A stretch of 10,871 nt of DNA from an uncultured Eubacteriales bacterium (GCA_902475455.1 CABRZO010000078.1:1-10871); one strand, 5' to 3'; positions 1-7,105 are shown, counted from the stretch's first letter. Program-made: numbers and translations. The notes: generated from the sequence alone by a model not told the origin.

Positions 1-1011
1 TGCATCGTCTCCTGCGGCGTGGTGTCCGGCTGCGTGGCGGACAACACCAGGACCCCCACCGGCAACTTCACCATTTTTGCCAAGAACCGGGATCGGTATC
101 TCAACGGCAGCAACATTGACGGCTCCACCTACCACACCTGGGTCAGCTACTTCATGCCCTTCTCCGGTGGCTGCGGCATCCATGACGCCACCTGGCGCAG
201 CTCCTTCGGCGGCGACCAGTACCTGTACAACGGCAGCCACGGCTGCGTGGGCGTCTCCCTCAGCAATGCCAAGACCATCTATAACAACGTCAGCGTGGGC
301 ACCCATGTGGTGGTCTACGGCGGCGCTTCCCCCAATAACATTCCGCCCCGGACCCAAAGCATCAGCGCCACCGCCTCCAGCACCGATCTGGTGATCGGCG
401 ATCAGGCCACCGTCAGCGTGTCCTCCCAGACCACCCCCCAGTTCACCTCCAGCAACCCGGCGGTGGCTACGGTGGACGGCAGCGGCAACGTGTCCGCTCT
501 GGCGGCTGGTTCCACGGTGATCACGGTGTACTGCCCCGCCGGCAACGGCTACGGTGAGGCCTCCACCTCGGTGACCATTACCGTCAGCGAGCCCGCCCAT
601 GTCCACACCTGGCAGGAGCAGACCACGGTGGTCCACCACGAAGCGGAGACCCATACCGAGCAGGTGTTGGTGAAGGATGCCTGGGATGAGACCGTGACCA
701 CCGGCTACAAGTGCACCGGCTGCGGCACCGTGTTTGCCTCCGAGCAGGAGTGCAAGCAGCACATTGCCGACGCCGCTGCTAGTTCCGGCACATCTTCCGG
801 CTCCAGCTCTTCCAGTTCCTCTTCCTCCTCTGGCTCCTCTTCCGGCTCCCCCTGCGCAGGTGCCCAGTGTGAGGCGGTGACGGAGACCATCCATCACGAT
901 GCCGTCTACGAGGAACAGGTGGTTGTGGACAAGGAGGCCTGGGATGAGACGGTCATCACCGGCTACGTCTGCACCGGCTGCGGAGCCACCAAGGGCCCCA
1001 ATGACCCCTGA
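1..1011 (+). CDS. L,D-transpeptidase (YkuD domain) with Big2 domain and C-terminal Cys-knuckle repeats, 5' partial
   Basis: The reading frame is open from base 1, so the N-terminus lies outside the window; 336 residues are visible. Residues ~1-101 are the end of a YkuD catalytic domain, which cross-links peptidoglycan stem peptides outside the membrane: TPTGNFTI, a histidine at 61 (GIHDATW) and the nucleophile motif SHGC with Cys82. The residues after it (VGVS) lack the Arg or Asn often found there. Residues ~118-195 match a bacterial Ig-like Big2 domain (SSNPAVATVDGSGNVSALAAGSTVITV). The C-terminal third holds two related 31-residue units ending in CTGCG, separated by a Ser/Gly linker. Signal peptide and any wall-binding domains would lie upstream. 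The gene converges on the racemase-like gene and ends at a strong terminator. The transpeptidase family is fairly certain; the function of the C-terminal repeats is unknown. Confidence 0.85.
   Translation, partial: CIVSCGVVSGCVADNTRTPTGNFTIFAKNRDRYLNGSNIDGSTYHTWVSYFMPFSGGCGIHDATWRSSFGGDQYLYNGSHGCVGVSLSNAKTIYNNVSVGTHVVVYGGASPNNIPPRTQSISATASSTDLVIGDQATVSVSSQTTPQFTSSNPAVATVDGSGNVSALAAGSTVITVYCPAGNGYGEASTSVTITVSEPAHVHTWQEQTTVVHHEAETHTEQVLVKDAWDETVTTGYKCTGCGTVFASEQECKQHIADAAASSGTSSGSSSSSSSSSSGSSSGSPCAGAQCEAVTETIHHDAVYEEQVVVDKEAWDETVITGYVCTGCGATKGPNDP
634..726 (+). repeat. Cys-knuckle repeat unit 1 of the L,D-transpeptidase
   Basis: This unit codes for 31 residues that begin HHEA, contain AWDETV and end GYKCTGCG. 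About 19 of 31 residues are identical to the second unit without gaps. After the CxxC, the chain continues with a further Cys (codon 751) and a His (codon 760), so this copy has four possible metal ligands, resembling a small zinc-ribbon or C2H2-like knuckle. Zinc binding is an inference. Confidence 0.75.
781..849 (+). repeat. Ser/Gly low-complexity linker in the L,D-transpeptidase
   Basis: Twenty-three consecutive codons encode almost only serine and glycine with one threonine, including a run of ten serines. The DNA is a TCC/TCT/AGC/GGC-rich simple sequence, prone to length change. In the protein it is a flexible spacer between the two Cys-knuckle units. Confidence 0.85.
892..984 (+). repeat. 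Cys-knuckle repeat unit 2 of the L,D-transpeptidase
   Basis: This second 31-residue unit begins HHDA, contains AWDETV and ends GYVCTGCG. Unlike unit 1, the protein stops nine residues after the last Cys-Gly, so the downstream Cys and His are absent and the unit can offer only two cysteine ligands. The pair looks like an internal duplication with one decayed copy. Confidence 0.75.
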
Positions 1012-1028
1012 AAACCTCATAGAAACAG

Positions 1029-1067
1029 CACGGGGCTGTTGCGAATTTCGCAACAGCCCCGTGTTTT
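1029..1067 (+). terminator. Intrinsic terminator between convergent genes
   Basis: A perfect 16-bp stem (1029-1044 with 1048-1063) has a 3-nt ATT loop and is followed by TTTT at 1064-1067. It begins 18 bases after the transpeptidase stop codon. On the minus strand it lies 46 bases past the racemase-like stop, where the following tract (CTGTTTCT) is only weakly U-rich. It should terminate rightward transcription well and may serve both genes. Confidence 0.85.
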
Positions 1068-1108
1068 GTGGTTGTGGGCGGCTTTCTTTGCACTTGTTTG
1101 GAGGACAA

Positions 1109-2167
1109 TCACCGGAACACCCGGGTCATGCCTTTGGCAAACAGGGGGTTGATGTCAAAGCACACCACATCCCCGGCCACGCACTTCAGGTCGGTGACGT
1201 CCACGGCGGTCTCGTCGGCGCCAATGGGGCCCAGCAACCGGGCCTTTTCCCCCTGAAAGGAGACCCGGAGGGTCTTGCGGTTGTGGAAGGCCCGCAGCCA
1301 ACCCCAGAAGCCGCCCCCCAGATCCGGCTCCATGCCGAAGCCGTTCCGGTAGCCCAGGGAGAGCACCCCCACCCGGGTGGGCCGGGCCAGCCGGGCCTGC
1401 TGAAAGGCCCCCACTGTGTGGCCCTTGGGCAGCCAGCGCACCGTGTCCAGGGTTGCCTCCCCGTGGCAGGCGTTGCGGAGCCCGTCCCCCTTCCGGCGGC
1501 GGCACTGGCCCAGAAAGGCGCCTCCCACCCGTACCGCGTCCAGCTGCACCCCCTGGGAGCGCATCAGCACCGAGGAGCTGGCGGCATGGGTGATGCCGGT
1601 CTCCAGCCCCTGGGCGTGGAGGGTGTCCAGGGTGGACTGGAACAGGGACATCTGGGCGTTGATGTCTCCGCCGGCGGAGTAGAGCTGGGTATAGGTGCCG
1701 GCAATGGCCACGTTGGGTAGATATTTGTAGATGGACAGCAGCTTTTCCGGCTCCGAGGGCAAAAAGCCCCCCAGCCCCATGCCGGTGTCCACCAGCACAT
1801 GGGCCACGGCGATGGTGGAGCGCTCCTCCGCCAGGGCGTTCAGAGCCACCCCGGTCTCGTAGGAGCCGATGGTGCACACCACATTCAGATCCAGCAGCCG
1901 GTTCAGCTCCTCCGGGTCGGTGGTGGACCGGAGCATTAAAATCTCCTCCTCCACAAACCCCGCCTTCCGGAGTTTCTTGGCGTCGGCAACCTGGTTGACG
2001 GCAAAGTGGCCGATGCCGTCATCCCGCAGCAGGTTGGCCAGCTCCACCAGCCCGGCCCCGTAGCCGTCGCTGAGCAGCATGGCGTAGATGGTGGCCCCCT
2101 CCGCCCGCTTTTTCACGGTGGCAATATTGTGCTTGATGGCGGCTTTGTCAAAGACGAGTTGCAGCAT
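1109..2167 (-). CDS. Alanine-racemase-like protein lacking the PLP lysine (probable pseudoenzyme)
   Basis: The 352-residue protein has the TIM-barrel plus beta-domain layout of alanine racemase (usually 370-390 residues), an enzyme that makes D-Ala for peptidoglycan. Retained landmarks are SDGYGAG (33-39), HVLVDTGMG (123-131), HAASS (194-198), VRVG with the Arg that would contact the PLP ring nitrogen (213), the catalytic-type Tyr in GYRNG (273), and ADETAVDVTD (317-326). Key residues are changed by alignment to the consensus: the Schiff-base Lys is Leu32, the carbamylated Lys is Leu125, Arg136 (Geobacillus numbering) is Leu132, the His of THF is Gln161, and Met of CMDQ is Ala317. The reading frame is intact, so this is not an obvious pseudogene. 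AGAGG at 2175-2179 lies 7 nt before the ATG. It may be a binding or regulatory protein, or a diverged enzyme; alanine racemase activity is unlikely. Confidence 0.8.
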   Translation of the reverse strand: MLQLVFDKAAIKHNIATVKKRAEGATIYAMLLSDGYGAGLVELANLLRDDGIGHFAVNQVADAKKLRKAGFVEEEILMLRSTTDPEELNRLLDLNVVCTIGSYETGVALNALAEERSTIAVAHVLVDTGMGLGGFLPSEPEKLLSIYKYLPNVAIAGTYTQLYSAGGDINAQMSLFQSTLDTLHAQGLETGITHAASSSVLMRSQGVQLDAVRVGGAFLGQCRRRKGDGLRNACHGEATLDTVRWLPKGHTVGAFQQARLARPTRVGVLSLGYRNGFGMEPDLGGGFWGWLRAFHNRKTLRVSFQGEKARLLGPIGADETAVDVTDLKCVAGDVVCFDINPLFAKGMTRVFR

Positions 2168-2226
2168 GCCGGAACCTCTTTTCCCGCCCCCCGGTGCCCC
2201 GGGGAGCTATTTGTCAATACAAAACT

Positions 2227-2255
2227 ATTATATACGCCAAAGGGATGGCTGGCAA
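2227..2255 (-). promoter_or_regulatory. Sigma-70/SigA-type promoter for the racemase-like gene
   Basis: On the minus strand there is a -35 TTGCCA (2250-2255; 5 of 6 consensus), a 17-nt spacer, and a perfect -10 TATAAT (2227-2232). Transcription would begin near 2220, leaving a leader of about 52 nt before the ATG. This AT-rich patch stands out from the GC-rich surroundings. Confidence 0.8.
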
Positions 2256-2264
2256 GCCTGGGCC

Positions 2265-2314
2265 GGGTGGAGAAAAATGGCGGGAGGAAATCTTGTGCGG
2301 GGCGGAGAAAAATG
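2265..2314. repeat. Pair of 15-nt direct repeats in the divergent promoter region
   Basis: GGGTGGAGAAAAATG at 2265-2279 and GGGCGGAGAAAAATG at 2300-2314 match at 14 of 15 positions, with 35 bp from start to start. The second copy fills most of the spacer between the -35 and -10 of the miaB promoter; the first lies between the two divergent promoters. This layout would suit a regulator binding as a dimer or oligomer, but no regulator is identified. Confidence 0.6.
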
Positions 2315-2321
2315 TTATACT
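2293..2321 (+). promoter_or_regulatory. Extended -10 promoter for the miaB operon
   Basis: A weak -35 TTGTGC (2293-2298), a 17-nt spacer and a good -10 TATACT (2316-2321) are present, with TG one base upstream of the -10 (2313-2314) making an extended -10. Transcription would begin near 2328, giving a leader of roughly 120 nt before the miaB TTG codon. Confidence 0.7.
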
Positions 2322-2349
2322 AAAAAATCATACTGATAATGGACACATA

Positions 2350-2430
2350 GCGGCTTTTTGCCCCCGGGGCCCGGCTTTCAGCCTCCGGCGGGGCGGAAGC
2401 CGCATGAGATCGGCGCCCCGGCGGGGGCGC
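2350..2430 (+). promoter_or_regulatory. Structured 5' leader of miaB
   Basis: The leader contains a 7-bp stem GCGGCTT (2350-2356) with AAGCCGC (2397-2403). A competing copy, CGGCTT at 2372-2377, can pair with the same 3' arm. It is followed by a compact hairpin, GCGCCCC (2413-2419) with GGGGCGC (2424-2430) and a 4-nt loop. The last hairpin ends 6 nt before the ribosome binding site and is followed by only TTT, so it is not a convincing terminator. A regulatory role is possible but not shown; high GC alone makes hairpins common. Confidence 0.35.
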
Positions 2431-2435
2431 TTTGG

Positions 2436-2441
2436 AAGGAG
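2436..2441 (+). promoter_or_regulatory. Ribosome binding site that fixes the miaB TTG start
   Basis: AAGGAG lies 7 nt before TTG at 2449-2451. The frame is open further upstream, to an ATG at 2194, but that region contains the promoter and lacks a ribosome binding site, so TTG is the better start. Confidence 0.75.
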
Positions 2442-2448
2442 TTTTCCC

Positions 2449-3876
2449 TTGGAACGAAACAAAGTGATGGTGCCTCCCGAGGAGCTGGAGGAGCAGCGGG
2501 ACTACTGCCGGCGGGTGCGCTCATTCAGCCTGGACCGGCCCACCCAACCCCTGGCCCTGGTGGACACCTACGGCTGTCAGCAGAATGAGGCGGACTCGGA
2601 GCGCATCCGGGGCCTGCTGGAGGAGATGGGCTACGCCTTCACCGAGTCGGAGGCGGAGGCCGACGTCATCGTCATCAACACCTGCGCCGTCCGGGAGCAT
2701 GCGGAGATGCGGGTGCTGGGCAACGTGGGGGCCCTGACCCACACCAAGCGCAACAAGCCGGACCAGGTGATCTGCCTGTGCGGCTGCGCCATGCAGGAGC
2801 CCCACATGGCGGAGAAGATCAAGAAATCCTTCCGGCATGTGGACCTGGTCTTCGGCCCCCATGTGCTGTGGAAATTTCCCCAGTTCCTCTTTGAGGTGCT
2901 GACCCGCAAAAAGCGGGTGTTCTCCACCGACCCCAGCGACGGCAACATCGCCGAAGGGCTGCCGGTGGTGCGCCAGGGCAAGCTGAAGGCCTGGGTCAGC
3001 ATCATGTACGGCTGCAACAACTTCTGCTCCTACTGCATCGTCCCCTATGTCCGGGGCCGGGAGCGGTCCCGGGACCCCCAGCGGATTCTGGACGAGGTCC
3101 GGGGCCTGGTGGAGGAGGGCTACAAGGACATCACCCTGCTGGGCCAGAACGTCAACTCCTACGGCAAGGACCTGGGGCTGGACATGGATTTCGCCGACCT
3201 TTTGCGGGCCTGCAATGACATTCCCGGAGATTTCCTGCTGCGGTTTATGACCTCCCACCCCAAGGACGCCACCCAGAAGCTCTTTGAGACCATGGCCGCC
3301 TGCGAGAAGGTGGCCCCCTGCCTCCACCTGCCGGTGCAGGCGGGCAACGACCGGGTGCTGAAGGTGATGAACCGGCGGTACACGGCGGAGCAGTATCTGG
3401 ACCAGATCCGCCGGGTGCGGGAGCTGATCCCGGATATCGTCCTCACCAGCGACATCATCGTGGGCTTCCCCGGGGAGACCACCGAGGAGTTTGAGGACAC
3501 CCTGAAGCTCATTGAGCAGGTGCGCTACGACGCCCTGTTTACCTTTATCTACTCCCGCCGGGAGGGCACCCCCGCCGCCCAGATGGAGGACGTGCTGACA
3601 AAAGAGGAGAAGAGCGCCAACTTCCAGCGGCTGGTGGCCCGACAGAACGAGATCTCTGCGGAAAAACACGCCGCCTATGTGGGGAAAACCCTGCGGGTGC
3701 TGGTGGACGGCAAGAATGACGACGGTAAACACACCCTGACTGCCCGCACCGACGGGGGCCGGCTGGTGCATCTGGACGGGCCTGAGTCGCTGATCGGCGG
3801 CTTTTACCCCTGCAAGATCACCCGGGCTTCCAACTGGGCGCTGTTCGGGGAGATCGTGACCGAGGAGGAGCACTGA
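2449..3876 (+). CDS. miaB: tRNA-2-methylthio-N6-dimethylallyladenosine synthase MiaB
   Basis: This radical-SAM methylthiotransferase converts i6A37 to ms2i6A37 in tRNAs that read UNN codons, acting directly after MiaA, which is encoded downstream. With the TTG start the protein has 475 residues, normal for the family. The N-terminal domain carries three auxiliary cluster cysteines: Cys43 (YGCQQN), Cys79 (INTCAVRE) and Cys113 (CGCAMQ). The radical-SAM cluster motif CxxxCxxC is Cys189, Cys193 and Cys196 (YGCNNFCSYC). A C-terminal TRAM-like region runs from about residue 410 (VGKTLRVLVDG...). The next gene starts 5 nt after the stop, so they are probably co-transcribed. The YGCQQN, INTCAVREHAE and SYCIVPYVRGRERSR signatures favour MiaB over the related MtaB and RimO. 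Confidence 0.95.
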   Translation: MERNKVMVPPEELEEQRDYCRRVRSFSLDRPTQPLALVDTYGCQQNEADSERIRGLLEEMGYAFTESEAEADVIVINTCAVREHAEMRVLGNVGALTHTKRNKPDQVICLCGCAMQEPHMAEKIKKSFRHVDLVFGPHVLWKFPQFLFEVLTRKKRVFSTDPSDGNIAEGLPVVRQGKLKAWVSIMYGCNNFCSYCIVPYVRGRERSRDPQRILDEVRGLVEEGYKDITLLGQNVNSYGKDLGLDMDFADLLRACNDIPGDFLLRFMTSHPKDATQKLFETMAACEKVAPCLHLPVQAGNDRVLKVMNRRYTAEQYLDQIRRVRELIPDIVLTSDIIVGFPGETTEEFEDTLKLIEQVRYDALFTFIYSRREGTPAAQMEDVLTKEEKSANFQRLVARQNEISAEKHAAYVGKTLRVLVDGKNDDGKHTLTARTDGGRLVHLDGPESLIGGFYPCKITRASNWALFGEIVTEEEH

Positions 3877-3881
3877 GCGAC

Positions 3882-4439
3882 ATGGCCAACAAGAACAAGA
3901 AAAAGAAAAAACGCAAGCAGGTATTCCACGCCCCCCAGACCATCGGCGAGCGCACCCGGCTCAAGATGACCCCGGCCCTGACGGGCCTTTCCCTCAGCTC
4001 CCTGGCGGTGCAGACCGGCGGCTCCATCTTCGCCATCGTGGGCTGCGTCCAGATCGGCAGCGCCGGTTACAGCGACGCCTGGATGCTGCTGATCCTGCCC
4101 ATCGTCATGTGGGCGCTCTCCATTACCGCCCGGCTGGGCTTCCGGTACCTGCCCCTGGACATGTGGCGGATGCCGGTGGATGTGCGAAAAGGCATGGTGG
4201 TGTGCCAGGGCTGGCTGCTGAAGCTGGCTACCCTGCTGGTGGAGCTGATCAGCGCCGTGGTGCTGCTGTATGTGAATATCACCCTCTACCTGGGCTACGC
4301 CCCCCAGAACGCCATTATGATGGCCTGGCTGGCGGCCCTGCTGGTGGCGGTGTGGCTGCCCTGCCGCCGGGCCGGTAAGATCGGCCGGGGCGAGGTGGTC
4401 TGGAAGCAGCCCGGCGCCACGGAAGAGGCCGACCAGTGA
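3882..4439 (+). CDS. Four-helix membrane protein of unknown function
   Basis: I do not recognise this 185-residue protein. It begins with a very basic N-terminus (MANKNKKKKKRK). Four hydrophobic segments follow, at about residues 38-58, 66-84, 112-138 and 143-160, then a short polar tail. The positive-inside rule would place both ends in the cytoplasm. No catalytic motif is visible. The start has GGAGGAG at 3864-3870 inside the end of miaB, 11 nt before the ATG, suggesting coupling with miaB. In some Firmicutes the space between miaB and mutS holds other small genes, so it may be a lineage-specific insertion in this operon. Confidence 0.8.
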   Translation: MANKNKKKKKRKQVFHAPQTIGERTRLKMTPALTGLSLSSLAVQTGGSIFAIVGCVQIGSAGYSDAWMLLILPIVMWALSITARLGFRYLPLDMWRMPVDVRKGMVVCQGWLLKLATLLVELISAVVLLYVNITLYLGYAPQNAIMMAWLAALLVAVWLPCRRAGKIGRGEVVWKQPGATEEADQ

Positions 4440-4441
4440 TC

Positions 4442-4462
4442 CGTTCCGGCATGGCCGGAGCG
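4442..4462 (+). promoter_or_regulatory. Hairpin in the spacer before mutS
   Basis: A 9-bp stem with one G-U pair (4442-4450 with 4454-4462) closes on an ATG loop, starting 2 nt after the membrane-protein stop. It buries the GGAG at 4457-4460. It is followed by TAACCTTT, not a U-tract, so it is a poor terminator; it could be an mRNA processing or stability element. Confidence 0.4.
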
Positions 4463-4498
4463 TAACCTTTGAATCTTGAGAACAGGACGGGACCCCTC

Positions 4499-7099
4499 AT
4501 GGCAAAAGAAAAAGAACTCACCCCCATGAGAAAGCAATATCTGGACCTGAAGCAGCAGTATCCGGACTGCCTGCTCTTCTTCCGGTTGGGGGATTTTTAC
4601 GAGATGTTCGACGAGGACGCCAAGACCGCCTCGGAGGAGCTGGATCTCACTCTCACCACCCGGGACCGGGGCAAGCCTAAGGAGGAGCAGACCCCCATGT
4701 GCGGGGTGCCCTTCCACAGCTATCAGTCCTATCTGGCCCGGCTCATCGCCAAGGGCTACAAGGTGGCCATCTGTGAGCAGACCGAGGACCCGGCCCAGGC
4801 CAAGGGGCTGGTGAGCCGGGACATCGTCCGCATTGTCACCCCGGGTACCGTCACAGACGACTCCATGCTGTCCCCGGGCCAGAGCAACTACATCTGTGCC
4901 GTGGCGGTGGACGGCTCCGGGGCCGGCGTGTGCTTCTGCGACATCTCCACCGGCGAGGCGGAGGCCACCTCCTTTAAAGGGGAGGGGGCGGTGGACCATG
5001 TGATGAACGAGCTGGGCCGCTTCGCCCCCCGGGAGGCCCTGCTGTCCCCGGAGGCCGCCGCCATTCCCGAATTGACCCAGATGCTGACCCAGCGGCTGAA
5101 CTGCTACTGGCAGGACGGGGGCGAGACCCGTTTCCTGCCCCAGGAGGCCATGGAGCTCACCAAAAAGCAGTTTCCCCAGGCCGCGGACCTGAGCGTGGTG
5201 GCCTACCGGGCGGTGGGGGGCGTGCTCAACTACCTCTATGAGACCCAGCGGACGGACCTGAGCTACCTGTCCTCCCTGCGCCACTACCAGAGCGACCGGT
5301 TCATGGAGCTGGACCTGACGGCCCGGCGGAACCTGGAGCTCACCGAGACCCTCCGGGGGGGCGAGAAGAAGGGCAGCCTGCTCTGGGTGCTGGACAAGAC
5401 CAAGACCGCCATGGGTTCCCGGCTCATCCGGGGCTGGATTGAGCGACCCCTCATCTCCCCCACCGCCATCCGCCGGCGCCAGGAGGGTGTCCGGGTGCTG
5501 GTGGAGTCCACTCTGGAGCGGGAGGAGCTCATTTTGGCCCTCCGGGAGGTCACCGACCTGGAGCGCATCATCGGCCGGGTGGTCTACGGCTCCGCCAACG
5601 CCCGGGATTTGAGCGCCCTGGCGGCGGGCCTGGGCAAGATACCCCGGCTGCGGCAGCTCTGCCAGGGGCTGGAGGCCCCCATTCTGGCGGAGGTGTGCCA
5701 GGGGCTGGACGACCTGCCGGAGCTGAGAGATGAGCTGGAGCGGGCCATCGTGGAGGAGCCCCCCTTCACCGTCCGGGAGGGCGGCATGATCCGAGAGGGC
5801 TACTCCGACCAGGTGGACCAGCTGCGCTCCATCCAGACCGGCGGCCGGGACCTGGTGGCCCAGATGGAGGCCCGGGTCAAGGAGGAGTGCGGCATCCGCA
5901 ACCTGAAGGTGAGCTACAACAAGGTCTTCGGCTACTACATCGAGGTCTCCAAGAGCCAGACCGACCTGGTGCCGGAGCACTGGGTCCGCAAGCAGACCAC
6001 CGTCAACTCCGAGCGCTATATCAACCAGGAACTGAAGGATCTGGAGCACACCATCCTCTCCGCCGGGGACAAGCTGATGGCCCTGGAGTACCAGCTGTTC
6101 TCCGACTTGCGGGAGAAGGTCAGCGCCCAGGTGGAGGCCATCCAGGCCACCGCCCGCAGCGTGGCGGCTCTGGACGTGCTGTGCTCCTTCGCCGCCGTGG
6201 CGGTGAAATACCACTATGTCCAGCCCACCGTGGACGAAAGCGGCGTCATTGACATCAAAGAGGGCCGCCACCCGGTGGTGGAGCGGATGCTGAAGGACGC
6301 CTGGTTTGTCCCCAACGACACCTATATGGACGGCAACGAGGACACCCTGGCCATCATCACCGGCCCCAATATGGCGGGTAAATCCACCTACATGCGGCAG
6401 GTGGCCCTGATCTGCCTGATGAGCCAGGCGGGCTCCTTCGTGCCCGCCCGGTCCGCCCGAATGGGAGTGGTGGACCGGGTGTTCACCCGGATCGGCGCCA
6501 GCGACGACCTGTCCGCCGGTCAGTCCACCTTCATGGTGGAGATGACGGAGGTGGCGGAGATTCTGAAGCACGCCACCCCCAACAGCCTGCTGATTCTGGA
6601 CGAGATCGGCCGGGGCACCTCCACCTACGACGGCATGAGCATTGCCCGGGCGGTGCTGGAGTACTGCGCCGGCAAGAAGCTGGGGGCCAAGACCCTCTTC
6701 GCCACCCACTACCACGAGCTGACGGTGCTGGAGGGCCAGCTGCCCGGCGTCAAGAACTACAACATCGCCGCCAAGAAGAAAAAGGATGACATCATCTTCC
6801 TGCGGAAAATCGTCCGGGGGGGTGCCGACCAGTCCTACGGCATCGAAGTGGCCAAGCTGGCGGGAGTCCCGGAGCCGGTGATCCGCCGGGCCCGGACCAT
6901 CCTGGAGGAGCTGGAGGGCGCCGGAGGCGTCCCTGTCCCCGCCCGGCCGGCGGAGCAGCCGGAGCAGGAAGAGGAGCAGGTGTCCCTGCTGGACCTGGGG
7001 GCGGTGGAGTGTGCCCAGCGGATTCGGCAGCTGGACCTGAACACCCTGACCCCCATCGAGGCCATGAATCTGCTCTACGAGCTGAAGGGAAAGCTGTGA
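4499..7099 (+). CDS. mutS: DNA mismatch repair protein MutS
   Basis: MutS recognises mispaired bases and, using ATP, recruits MutL. The 866-residue protein has all family parts: the mismatch-wedge motif Phe33-Tyr34-Glu35 (GDFYEMF), connector, lever and clamp domains, the Walker A loop GPNMAGKST (622-630), the Walker B/signature DEIGRGTSTYDG from Asp701, and the ATHYHEL switch. The C-terminal tail has QVSLL (827-831), resembling a beta-clamp-binding pentapeptide, and a final helical dimerisation segment. ATG 4499 is chosen because MAKEKELTPM aligns with family N-termini. An in-frame TTG at 4469, 8 nt after GGAG, would add ten residues and cannot be excluded, since the ATG has only a modest AGGA 11 nt upstream. 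It is followed 6 nt later by the DUF6440-like gene. Confidence 0.97.
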   Translation: MAKEKELTPMRKQYLDLKQQYPDCLLFFRLGDFYEMFDEDAKTASEELDLTLTTRDRGKPKEEQTPMCGVPFHSYQSYLARLIAKGYKVAICEQTEDPAQAKGLVSRDIVRIVTPGTVTDDSMLSPGQSNYICAVAVDGSGAGVCFCDISTGEAEATSFKGEGAVDHVMNELGRFAPREALLSPEAAAIPELTQMLTQRLNCYWQDGGETRFLPQEAMELTKKQFPQAADLSVVAYRAVGGVLNYLYETQRTDLSYLSSLRHYQSDRFMELDLTARRNLELTETLRGGEKKGSLLWVLDKTKTAMGSRLIRGWIERPLISPTAIRRRQEGVRVLVESTLEREELILALREVTDLERIIGRVVYGSANARDLSALAAGLGKIPRLRQLCQGLEAPILAEVCQGLDDLPELRDELERAIVEEPPFTVREGGMIREGYSDQVDQLRSIQTGGRDLVAQMEARVKEECGIRNLKVSYNKVFGYYIEVSKSQTDLVPEHWVRKQTTVNSERYINQELKDLEHTILSAGDKLMALEYQLFSDLREKVSAQVEAIQATARSVAALDVLCSFAAVAVKYHYVQPTVDESGVIDIKEGRHPVVERMLKDAWFVPNDTYMDGNEDTLAIITGPNMAGKSTYMRQVALICLMSQAGSFVPARSARMGVVDRVFTRIGASDDLSAGQSTFMVEMTEVAEILKHATPNSLLILDEIGRGTSTYDGMSIARAVLEYCAGKKLGAKTLFATHYHELTVLEGQLPGVKNYNIAAKKKKDDIIFLRKIVRGGADQSYGIEVAKLAGVPEPVIRRARTILEELEGAGGVPVPARPAEQPEQEEEQVSLLDLGAVECAQRIRQLDLNTLTPIEAMNLLYELKGKL

Positions 7100-7105
7100 T
7101 TTGAT

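Noticed and set aside
899..1720. Plus-strand open frame crossing the terminator and the racemase-like gene
   Set aside because: It runs through the 16-bp terminator stem and is antisense to a gene with clear racemase motifs and its own promoter and ribosome binding site.
2212..2217. Perfect minus-strand TTGACA downstream of the racemase-like promoter
   Set aside because: No -10-like hexamer lies 16-19 nt downstream, where the sequence is solid G/C; the upstream TTGCCA/TATAAT pair explains the gene better.
2194..2448. N-terminal extension of miaB to the upstream ATG
   Set aside because: The extension contains the promoters and lacks a ribosome binding site; a good AAGGAG precedes TTG 2449 and gives the normal protein length.
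2521..3873. Minus-strand open frame (450 codons) opposite miaB
   Set aside because: Antisense shadow of a well-supported radical-SAM gene; no family resemblance.
4295..6715. Very long minus-strand open frame (806 codons) opposite mutS
   Set aside because: It mirrors mutS codons in a GC-rich genome, is rich in His/Gly/Leu/Gln typical of antisense frames, and has no recognisable motif.
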